From Clostridia bacterium (GTDB taxonomy: Bacteria; Bacillota; Clostridia; UMGS1883; UMGS1540): a stretch of 47,989 bases of DNA. Below the pieces are notes generated by a model. It was not told where the DNA came from. It searched no databases and saw only the letters and a list, made by a program, of their open reading frames with translations. Within the stretch, counting starts at the first letter, position 1. Every line of letters begins with the position of its first letter. The translations under genes and the position numbers were made by a program. Location of the stretch: the NCBI GenBank assembly GCA_017620205.1, contig JAFZQX010000024.1, forward strand, positions 1 to 47,989, read 5' to 3'. Shown here in pieces: positions 26,384-36,200 of the stretch.

Positions 26384-29300
26384 ATGCGCCTTAGAAAGAG
26401 AGCCCGGGCACTTTTAACGGCTGCGGCGGTTTTTTGCACTTTGCTGCTGCCCGTAATGCCCACAGGGGCAGAGACAACAAAACCAACAAAAATTGTCGTA
26501 ACGACAAAGGTTAAAAACGTTGCGTATGCCGGAACGGACAGCGACGTTATACTTGCGCTTTACGACAAAAACTCAAAGACAGAAAAGACCTATAAGCTTG
26601 ACAGAGCTTGGTGGTACAATGACTTTGAGAAAGGAGCCAAGGATACATACACGGTGGAAACCGAGTTCTATGCTTGGGAAATTTCCGACATCAGCATCCG
26701 CATAAAGGGTAAGGACGCCCTGCGTCTTGACTATGTTGACTGGGATATGACATGCAACGGTCAGCAGGCGCATGCGCACGTTATGGTAAATACGTGGCTG
26801 AGCAACAAGGAAAGCGAAAAGTCGGTAACTCTTGCAAGCGGCGCGTTTAAAAGAAACGTATCTGACGTAGGTAACTTTGCGTCCGCTTTTGAGGGAACAG
26901 AGTATTTTGCAACAAATGACACGACATCGGGCTCGCGCACGTTCCAGTGGAACTGCAGATCTACCGACCAGTACAGCTCAAACGTTGATCCCTTCACGCT
27001 GCCGCAGCCGCCCGAAATCACATATAACATAAGCGGTAAGGGCAAGGTAAACGGCGCAATAAACGACGCCGCGGCAAGCACGGAGATAAAAGACGCCGTA
27101 AAAGACGTTGTCTATAAAGAAAAGACAATAGGCTTTACGGTTGATAAGCAGAAGGTTTTGACACAGATGAAAGCAAAGGGCATATATAAGCTTTCAATCA
27201 CAACAAACCTTAAATATCCGTCTGATTCGACGAATATCACCAAAATAAGCTCCCAGAGCAGAACGTTTACTTTTATCAGACCCCAGTTTGTGCTCTCCGA
27301 TAAAGATACGGCAATAACAACAACGCCGTATACTGCAGGTATAGACAACTATTATTTCAACTCAACCGTCGGCACGGTAACTGCTAAAATTGCGGTGCTC
27401 TCAGATGGCACATACATGGCTAACTATAACGCAAACGATATAGCGAGAGATATATCGTTCGGTACGGCGCGCCTTTTCTACGGCAGAGGCTCAAATGACT
27501 TTGTAAACTTGGTTTCAAAATCAGTTTCGGGCAACACCGTATCGCTTAATTTTGATATGTCCTCCGTCCGCAGAAACGATGACAACACCGGTCTGCGACT
27601 GGAGCTTTCAAACGTTACTTCAAAATGTTACGGTCAGACATACGTTTTGTCCGGCGGCAATTACAGCAAGCTTTTCACAACGTTCAAAACGGATACGCTC
27701 CCGCCTGAAGTTTCGGCAACGGCTGCCGACGGCGGAAATATGTCGGGCGTATGGCGCAAGTCCATGACGGTTAATCCTTCCGTAAACGAAGAAGTTTATC
27801 CGAAGCTTTCGTCGTCAATCCCGTTTGAATCTTTGCCGTTTTATAAAAACGTATTCTCGGCAGAGCTTACGGGCCCCAATACCAATAAATCCAAAAACGT
27901 TGCCGCGGCGGGCGCGTCTGCTTTAACGCTTGAATGCGATAACAATATAGAGTCAAACGCATTTACGTTAAAGCTGACGGCGTATGACTTCGCAGGCAAC
28001 AAAACAGAGAAAGTATATAATAATATTTGTCTTGACCGCAAAGCGCCGTCTGTAAGCCTTTCCGAAAAGAAGGATGTTCAGCAGGCGGATCTTTCAAAGG
28101 CGGTTATGTATAAATTCTCGATGGAAGAACTTTCGGGAACGGGACGTCTGCACTACTGCCTGGTTCCAAAGGACTCCGAAACACCTGCGGTAAGTAACGA
28201 AACGGCGCAGAGTGGAACTATCGAAACGCTTATAAACAAATGGGCTTTTATAGATCAGGACGCTATAGACAGCTCTTCCGTTGTACTCAGAGTCGGGAAC
28301 AACGAAACGTTTGAAGGTACTTTGGTATACTTCGCGAAGGACGCGCTCGGAAACAAATCCGAAACCGTCAAGCAGCCCATATTTGTAAGCAACATTCCCG
28401 CTTCCGCGGATATAGTAATAGAAGAATATACATATCCCAAACAAAATTACAATATTTCCTTTACAAGCGGCGCGGACACAAGCGTATATTACAGATACGC
28501 AGGTATCGGAACGCGCTATAAGCTTTACGAAGCCGGTAAATCGAATGTAGGCTCGTCTTCACAGACGGACGATAGCGGCAACAGCGTATTATTAAACGGC
28601 AAACAGCTTCTTGAATTTAAAGCAGTAAATTCACAGTCCGGCAATACTATTTATTTCGAAGGCGCGAAGGGCAAGACTCTGCTCTTTGATAATACGCCTT
28701 CCGATATAACGATAGCGCAGGATAATTACGTATCCTCAAAAGCGGAGAGAACAATAAAGGTTAAAGCCTCAGACGTATCTCCCATAGTTGAGGCAAGCTT
28801 TAAGATACTTTCGGAGGATAAGAGCATAACGGTAATAGCTGATACTCCGCTTGAAATATTAAACGGCATTGTAAATGACAGCGCAAAAGTATCGGGCGTT
28901 GCAAACGGCAGATACATACCGGAAGTTACCGTAAAAGACGCAAACGGCAACATAACAACATCAGAAGGCAACACGTTTAACATCCGTTCGCAGAAGCCCG
29001 TGGCTGCGGCAACGGTTCTCGATGCACCGGAAAAAGACGGCGCTGCACTCATCTCCTCACACAGCTATGTGATCTCAATGGATGTTGACGAGGATTATAT
29101 CTGTCCCGGCGGCTCTGCACGCGAAGTTGTAAAATACCGCGCGTCTGCAGACGGCGTAAACTTCGGTCCCTGGACAGAAGCCGCTGACCTTGTAACAACC
29201 TCTGCGGGTTACTCGGCGCACGGAATTGAGATAGATACTCCTCTGCCGCTTACAGCCGGCATGAACAGTATTTATTTGCAGGTAATGTGTACGGAAAGCG

Positions 29301-32300
29301 GAAAAGACGTATCGGCTATGACAGAAACAGAGCCGTCCGTCTTAGTACTCGATCCCGTAAATATTTACCTTGACGCGGAAGGCCCCGAATATAATGTTAC
29401 ATATAATATTACAGAGCGTACAAAGGATCCCATAACGGCAACCGTTACGCTTAAAGACAATATATCAAACGTATTCAGCCTTACAAGCACAAGCCCCTCG
29501 GCAGTTGTAACGCCCGTCGAAGGCTCAAACGATACTTTTGATGTAGTAATATCGGAGCCCGGCGTTATAGTTGAGGCAAGGGATGAAGCGGGCAACGTAA
29601 CACAGATTATGCTTGAAGCGCAAAACCTTGACACGCAGGGACCCGAAATAGTATTTATTTCGATGGAACAGGCTCAAAGCGGCGCAAGAGATGACGCGGA
29701 AATTATGGTAGGCGTTTACCGCACAGAACCGTCAAGCGTTGTTTTCGCACCGGTTTTAGACGGCGAAACATTTGACGGAACGTATGACGCAGTTGAGATT
29801 AAAAATGTATCCGTGTCGCTTATGGAATACTTCGAAGAGGGCGGAGAATTACCGCTTGACAATTACACAAAGAACATAGTTTATACTTTATCATTTAAAG
29901 GTCTTACGGGTAATTACAAGCTCGGCGTTAAGGCATGCGACGATCTCGGAAACGAAACCATAGCCGTATCGGAAGACGTTGTCACAATGAAAGACGCAGC
30001 GCCTGCCGTAACGGAAGTTAAAGCTCCGAAAAAAGCGGTTGACTTTGCCGGCGCAAACTTAACCTTTAACGTTCCGGTATACGTTTTGCCGCAGTCTGAA
30101 ATGACAACCGAAGCCGAATACATGGAAAATGACCAAGGCGAGAATGTACTCGTCCGCACGGCAGACGAAATTAATAAAGACAAAGCGGTTCAGGAAGCGC
30201 TTATAAACGGCGTAAGCCAGACTATAAAATATAACTTCCCGAAAAACGCAACGGGCACATACACGCTCGTTGTCGCAGACGATGTAGGCAGAGCGTTTAA
30301 CGTAGAGTGCCATATAAACACGGAATTTTCGGAAGGCTATCCGCTTTCGTTTGATTTAAAACAGATAGTAATGACATCGGGCACAGATCAGGAAGGTGAA
30401 TACTATAGTTATGAAACCGTAACGACCGTCGGCGAAAACGATGTGGCGTATGTAGGCCTTGACGGGTCCGATGAGGATATCTTCAGGCAGTGTGCGGTAA
30501 GGCTTTATGTAACAAATCCCGACCCGACAGCAAATATCTATCTCTATCCGTGTCCGCTTGACGAAAACGGAAACACGATAGAAGAAAACGCATATACACC
30601 GCAGACGCCGTTTTCCCTTGCAGGCGTATCGGGAACAGACGCAGTACTGGCGCCCGACGGCAACTGGGCGTACAGGTCAATGGTAATGGATATTATGTCA
30701 TATGACTTTGAGACGTTTGACATAAGAGAATCCAAAATAAAGACCTTAAACATAGGCGCGAAGATATACGAGGAAGGCATGGACATTCCCGTTATCCAGA
30801 ACTATTCCGTTCCGTTTAAAAATATCATAACGGCAAAACCGGAAATCGTTTTAAATATCACGCCCACGGACGCTCCGGCAAGAGAGGTAACCGTAACGGT
30901 TGACGCAAACGACCAGAACGTTTCAATTAAAAACATACGTGCCGAAGAGATGTATACGGAGAGCGAAGAGTTCCAGAGACTTCTTGAAGAAAAAGAGGAA
31001 GAGCTTGACGAAGACGCTTACTGGCAGTGGTACGAAACGGCAATTGCGGAAGCCATGGCGGAAGCTAAAAAATATAACCTCCCTGTAACGGAAGACAACA
31101 AAACTTTGACGTTTACAATTGACCGCAACACAATGTATTTTGTTACCGCTACAAACGAGTACGGCTTATCGACATCCGAAATGTTTGAAGTAAGAAATAT
31201 AAATAACGATGAGCTTAAAGATTCGGATGTAGGAATTGAGTATAAAATCAAATCCGGCGGTGAATGGATAGACGATGACGGTGTAACATTTACAAACGAA
31301 GCAAAAGCCGTAATATACTATGAAGACCCCGCAAACAGACGCCGCATTTATGTAAAGAACAACGGCGGCAGCATAGAAAAAACACTCACGGCAGAGTATC
31401 CTACCTTTACATATATTTTAGGTGACGAATACGGATACGAAATAGAAAAATCGGCAGAGTTTTCAAGATTTGATACCACGGGACCCGAAATAGATTATTA
31501 TCTTGATAACACCGAAAAAACAAATCAGCCGGTAAAAATTACAATAACGGCAAATGACGCGGCAAGCGGCCTTTCCGCGGTTTCGCTTTCGGGAGGCGGC
31601 GCAGATATTCCGCTTACGGAAGAGGGCGGCTTCTATACAGCTGATATAGTTTCAAGCGGAAACTATATAATAAAGGCAGAAGACCTTACGGGCAATGTGT
31701 CTACAAAGGCTATAAGCGTTACAAATATCGATACAACGTTGCCTTCGATGAACTTCTCGCTTGACACATATACGTTTACGCGCAAAGGCGTAACGGCAAG
31801 CCTTACGTTCTCTAAAAACGGAGTTTCCATAACTCGCGTTGAACCCGTTGAAGGAAGCGCTATTACAACATCTGATTACACATGCGACTTCTCGGGTAAG
31901 AAAATCCGCTTCTCAAATAACGGAAGCTTGGCTGTACAGTTTGAGGACGAATACGGAAACGTAGGTACGGGCATCGTAACCGTTTCAAACATATTCACGG
32001 CTCCGCCCGCGCTTATAGCGGTTCCCGTTTTGGCGCCGGACGGTCAGAGCGTATCAGTTACGTTTGACAAGCAGAGAAACGAAGAAAACGTACCTATCGA
32101 TATGGTACGTGAACTTACCGAGCTTTACGTATTCTACGGCGGTACGGCATATAAGGTTGTTGACGATAACGGAACCCCCGCAACATTTATTTTAAGACAG
32201 AACGGCGACTATACGTTTACCGTTTACGATGAAGCGGGTTCTATGCAGTACATAACGCTTACGGTTACCGATATCGATTCCGAAACACCGCAGATAACGC

Positions 32301-33190
32301 AGATTTCCTGGGAATATGAATACCTTTCCGAAAACGGCGTAGGAGAATTTACGCAGAATACGGAAACGGGCTCGCGCACACCGGAAGCCGGAGAAATAGG
32401 CTACGTTATAGCAAGCGATAAAAACCCGAAGACAAACTTCCCGGTTGAAATAACGGTTACAACCGACAAACCCACGGCGTTTATGGGAAGCGTTGACGAG
32501 GAATATGCGACTGAGCATAAGCTTACATACAGAGAAAACGGCATGTATGTATTTAACCTCAAAAAGACGGATGACCTAAGCGTTTCATACGGCGTTGACG
32601 TTGAGCTTATCGATAAAACTCCGCCCACTATGGCGTTTGCCAATAACCCCGATATGATGTATCTGCAGGGCGTTACGGCGTATAACAAGGCAGATCTTTT
32701 AGACTGCAGTGCGTCCGATACCTTTGCAAACGTTACAACGGATCTTACGGACAAAATAACAATTGATTGGGGCGGCTTTAATCCCGACGACTTTAACGCA
32801 AACAAGTTTGATAAGAACAAACCCTATACGGTAACTTATACGGTTTACGACAGCGTTGGCAATAAGTCGGAACTCAAGCGTAAGATAACATTGCTCGGTA
32901 TAAACGATACCGTGGTTACGGTAAACGGCGAGATCCCGGACGCTAATTCCGATATCGTAACAGCTGCAGACAGTTTAGAGCTTGACTTTATAAACTTCAG
33001 CGGTACGTCATACGCTAAATACATAAAAGGCAATTACACATTCGGTCAGATGAAAACCATAGGCGATGTTATAAGTAAATCATCGGACGGCAAGTACAAT
33101 GTTTCCGGTCTTACGGAGGGATGGTATACGTTCTTCGTCCAGACGGATAAACGCGATTACTTTAACATTCATGTGTATATAAACAGATAA
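26384..33190 (+). CDS. Giant secreted Ig-like repeat protein
   Basis: The 2,268-residue protein has a signal peptide (MRLRKRARALLTAAAV, cleavage near PTGA) and GGAGGT before its ATG. It is a string of Ig-like beta-sandwich domains, recognisable from recurring junctions such as DTLPPEVSA, DRKAPSVSL, DTQGPEIVF, DTTGPEIDY, DTTLPSMNF, DSETPQITQ and DKTPPTMAF, each followed by strands like YTFTVYDEAG or YTVTYTVYDSVGNKS. This is the pattern of bacterial Ig-like surface and stalk proteins. There is no LPXTG motif, no S-layer homology domain and no catalytic motif I can identify. It might be a scaffold, adhesin or carrier for the next protein, which starts 13 bases after its stop. The role is unknown. 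Confidence 0.75.
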   Translation: MRLRKRARALLTAAAVFCTLLLPVMPTGAETTKPTKIVVTTKVKNVAYAGTDSDVILALYDKNSKTEKTYKLDRAWWYNDFEKGAKDTYTVETEFYAWEISDISIRIKGKDALRLDYVDWDMTCNGQQAHAHVMVNTWLSNKESEKSVTLASGAFKRNVSDVGNFASAFEGTEYFATNDTTSGSRTFQWNCRSTDQYSSNVDPFTLPQPPEITYNISGKGKVNGAINDAAASTEIKDAVKDVVYKEKTIGFTVDKQKVLTQMKAKGIYKLSITTNLKYPSDSTNITKISSQSRTFTFIRPQFVLSDKDTAITTTPYTAGIDNYYFNSTVGTVTAKIAVLSDGTYMANYNANDIARDISFGTARLFYGRGSNDFVNLVSKSVSGNTVSLNFDMSSVRRNDDNTGLRLELSNVTSKCYGQTYVLSGGNYSKLFTTFKTDTLPPEVSATAADGGNMSGVWRKSMTVNPSVNEEVYPKLSSSIPFESLPFYKNVFSAELTGPNTNKSKNVAAAGASALTLECDNNIESNAFTLKLTAYDFAGNKTEKVYNNICLDRKAPSVSLSEKKDVQQADLSKAVMYKFSMEELSGTGRLHYCLVPKDSETPAVSNETAQSGTIETLINKWAFIDQDAIDSSSVVLRVGNNETFEGTLVYFAKDALGNKSETVKQPIFVSNIPASADIVIEEYTYPKQNYNISFTSGADTSVYYRYAGIGTRYKLYEAGKSNVGSSSQTDDSGNSVLLNGKQLLEFKAVNSQSGNTIYFEGAKGKTLLFDNTPSDITIAQDNYVSSKAERTIKVKASDVSPIVEASFKILSEDKSITVIADTPLEILNGIVNDSAKVSGVANGRYIPEVTVKDANGNITTSEGNTFNIRSQKPVAAATVLDAPEKDGAALISSHSYVISMDVDEDYICPGGSAREVVKYRASADGVNFGPWTEAADLVTTSAGYSAHGIEIDTPLPLTAGMNSIYLQVMCTESGKDVSAMTETEPSVLVLDPVNIYLDAEGPEYNVTYNITERTKDPITATVTLKDNISNVFSLTSTSPSAVVTPVEGSNDTFDVVISEPGVIVEARDEAGNVTQIMLEAQNLDTQGPEIVFISMEQAQSGARDDAEIMVGVYRTEPSSVVFAPVLDGETFDGTYDAVEIKNVSVSLMEYFEEGGELPLDNYTKNIVYTLSFKGLTGNYKLGVKACDDLGNETIAVSEDVVTMKDAAPAVTEVKAPKKAVDFAGANLTFNVPVYVLPQSEMTTEAEYMENDQGENVLVRTADEINKDKAVQEALINGVSQTIKYNFPKNATGTYTLVVADDVGRAFNVECHINTEFSEGYPLSFDLKQIVMTSGTDQEGEYYSYETVTTVGENDVAYVGLDGSDEDIFRQCAVRLYVTNPDPTANIYLYPCPLDENGNTIEENAYTPQTPFSLAGVSGTDAVLAPDGNWAYRSMVMDIMSYDFETFDIRESKIKTLNIGAKIYEEGMDIPVIQNYSVPFKNIITAKPEIVLNITPTDAPAREVTVTVDANDQNVSIKNIRAEEMYTESEEFQRLLEEKEEELDEDAYWQWYETAIAEAMAEAKKYNLPVTEDNKTLTFTIDRNTMYFVTATNEYGLSTSEMFEVRNINNDELKDSDVGIEYKIKSGGEWIDDDGVTFTNEAKAVIYYEDPANRRRIYVKNNGGSIEKTLTAEYPTFTYILGDEYGYEIEKSAEFSRFDTTGPEIDYYLDNTEKTNQPVKITITANDAASGLSAVSLSGGGADIPLTEEGGFYTADIVSSGNYIIKAEDLTGNVSTKAISVTNIDTTLPSMNFSLDTYTFTRKGVTASLTFSKNGVSITRVEPVEGSAITTSDYTCDFSGKKIRFSNNGSLAVQFEDEYGNVGTGIVTVSNIFTAPPALIAVPVLAPDGQSVSVTFDKQRNEENVPIDMVRELTELYVFYGGTAYKVVDDNGTPATFILRQNGDYTFTVYDEAGSMQYITLTVTDIDSETPQITQISWEYEYLSENGVGEFTQNTETGSRTPEAGEIGYVIASDKNPKTNFPVEITVTTDKPTAFMGSVDEEYATEHKLTYRENGMYVFNLKKTDDLSVSYGVDVELIDKTPPTMAFANNPDMMYLQGVTAYNKADLLDCSASDTFANVTTDLTDKITIDWGGFNPDDFNANKFDKNKPYTVTYTVYDSVGNKSELKRKITLLGINDTVVTVNGEIPDANSDIVTAADSLELDFINFSGTSYAKYIKGNYTFGQMKTIGDVISKSSDGKYNVSGLTEGWYTFFVQTDKRDYFNIHVYINR

Positions 33191-33203
33191 GGAGGTGAGC
33201 CGC

Positions 33204-36200
33204 ATGACTAAAAGAATTACAGCGTTTTTATTATCACTATGTATGCTTATTGTTTTGCTGCCCACGGCGGCTTTGGCGGACAATGACGTATACACAATAG
33301 CAAACAGATACATAACATATTCAATTAACACCAAAACGGGCGGCTTCTCCGTTAAAACGGCAGACGGTCATCCCGATAAAAGCTACGATAACGATATGCC
33401 TCTTCTGTATAAGGCGGGGGAAGGCAGCGACGAAACTAGTTTCGTAACCGTCAGAATTGACGGAACGGACTATATCTTCGGCAGAGAATACGGCCTTTTC
33501 GGCATGAGCTCATCTCTTTCAACGCCCAGAATTTCAAACGCGGGCAGACTGATAGAGACAACATGGACCATAAAGGGCTATGAAGTTACGCAGAAGGTTG
33601 CACTCTCGCTTGATGAGGACAATAACTTAACAGGTAACCTCGGTATCTCTTACGAAGTTAAAAACACAAACGGCTCAGCAGGCAATGTTGGTATCAGAAT
33701 ACTCTATGACGCGGCTCTCGGCAACGATGTTGACGCGCCGTATGTTACGCCCGATGATAAGATAGAGCCTATTATTACTGAGCAGGAATTCTCCGGCGAC
33801 AGTATGCCCATACAGCTTCGTGCGGTAGACTCCGTTTCGGACGCCACAAAGGCTTCATATCTTCTCTTCTCGGGCTGGAATGTTGACTATTCTGCCGACA
33901 AGGTTATAGTAGGTCACTGGGCAAACCTTGCAAATACAAGATATGAATATGAGCCGGATACATACTGCGACTTTACAAACTATTCAAACGTTTACCGCGT
34001 GCCCGACAGCGCATACGCCATCTATTGGTCGGAGCAGGAGCTTCCTGCAGGCGGCACACGCACGGCAGAGCTTTTGTACGGCGTTGGTAACTTCTCGTCC
34101 ACAACGCAGGGCGGCAAAGCCGGCCTTGATATTATGGCGGAGCGCGTTCGCCTCAATGCGGCGGGCGACGGATACTTAAATAACGGCGAATTTAAAGTAA
34201 CCGTAAACTTTGACAACAGCGTTGACGGCTCCGTGCCGCTTGAGACGGCAAATGTAGCGCTCAAAGCGGAAGACGGTTTAACCGTTGTCAGTCAGGCTGA
34301 TTACACATACGGCGATATAAACGCAGGTCAGATTTACGAGATGGAATTTACCGTAAAGGCAGATCCGCAGTCGCAGATAACCTCGAAAAAGATAAACGTT
34401 GTGCTTTCAGGTATGGATAAGGAAGGAAACGTTATAGCTGAAACGGCTTCAAGATACGTGCTTTTGCCCGGTCTTACTTCGCTTCCGAATATTCAAATAA
34501 ACAGGGTAAGTCCTAAGATAGTTTATATTTTAGGCGATAAATTCGTAACGGTTTCGGGCGATCTTACGCCGCTGTCCGCTTTGCGCGGTACCGACGGATG
34601 GGACTTATACCTCGAGCACACAACAACGGACGAAAAAATACGTATAGAAAAGAAAAACATTACATTTGCCGAGGACTTCTCCTCACTTACCTTTAAGGTT
34701 TCGGACGATTTAACAGTCGGCAAATACAAGATGGTATTCTATTTCCGTGACAGCGAGCTTATATCAAACTACGGCGTAAACTCCATAACGGCTTCCGTAA
34801 CGCTCGAAACATCTGCGGATAAAAAATACGCGGTGCGTTCATACGGCGTTGTAGCGCTCGTACGTTATGAAAAAACGAAATATAAATTCGTTAAATTCGA
34901 TATCGAATCCGAATACCAGTCGTTTGTCGAAGGCAAAATTACGGCAGGCGGCATTAAACACGACTTTTCAACAAGCTATACAAAAGACGGCGATACGGCT
35001 AATGCCGAAATTCTCTTAACCGTCCGCGGTAAGATTAAAGAGCTTGAAAAAGACGGAAAGGTTTATTACAGCGCCGATACGCAGGAGGACAATGTTACAA
35101 TTAACAATATGCTCTCCTACAAGGGCGATACGCCGCTTATAATGGAAGAGAAAAACGGCACTTATATTGTAAAAGGCAACGGCGAAATAAAGGTTATAAA
35201 CTCTATCACCGTTTGGAAAAACGAATGGTCGTTTAAAGCAAGCGGCAGTGCGGCTTATTCCTTAAATGCCGAGTCTACAGACCTTTCAAACGCAAAGGAT
35301 TTAACCCTCTCGCTTGACGGCGCGGCATTTCTTATACAGTCTATCGGCGGCTTCCTTATTGACCTTAAGTTCGGCGTTATGACAGGTGATAACGATGACG
35401 GCGTTTTAACGCACGGCATAAGCTTCGGCGGTAAGATAAGCATACCGATCAAAGACCCGTCGCAGAAGAAGGACGATCCGAAAACATCCGGCGGTCAGGA
35501 CGATGACGACGACTATTCCGAGGACATGTCAATGATGTTTGCGGAAAATGACAGCGATAAGTATACGACAGCCGCAAAGACAAACAAGAGCGATTTTAAA
35601 AAGGACACAAACTTTTCGGACGGCAACCTCTCGGCTGAAATAGAAAGCATTCTCTACGGCGAAAAGACGGAGAAGGTTGACGGATATACAAAGGTAACGG
35701 GCACGGGCTTTGTAGGAATCAATACCACAATTTCTTTGGGACTTCCCGAAGATATCCTCGGCAAGTTTATCGAAAACGCTCCGGGCGTTTACGCGTCTGT
35801 TACGATTAACACAATAGATAACTACTACGAGCTTTCAGCAGGCCTTAAGATCAAGGTTATAGAATGCGAAGGTACTTTGGCATTTAAGCAGGTTACGGTT
35901 AAAAACAAAGACGTTGTAGTTCCCGATAAAATTGAATTTTATATACGCGACGGTCTTAAAATACCGCTTGCGCCCCCGCTGTTTATAACAGGCCTCGGCG
36001 GCGGCATAAACGGCCTTGCCGATACTATCGGCGGTGATTTTGACCGTCTGCCGCCTATAACGCTTCTGCTCTTTACAAGACTTGAGCTTATAGAAACGAT
36101 GATAGGCGACTTTAACGCGGCTATAAGCCTTTCGGGCATAGACCTTAAGGGTGATATGAAATTTAAAGAGGATAAAAAGGGCACGGTGTTTAATTTAGAG

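Noticed and set aside
32401-32820. A 139-codon open frame antisense to the Ig-repeat gene
   Set aside because: It lies wholly inside a continuous long gene with a signal peptide and domain repeats, has no ribosome site, and its low-complexity composition mirrors the opposite strand.
26384-33190. DNA-level tandem repeats or a CRISPR-like array within the Ig-repeat gene
   Set aside because: The repetition is at the protein-fold level with diverged sequence; no regularly spaced identical DNA units were seen.
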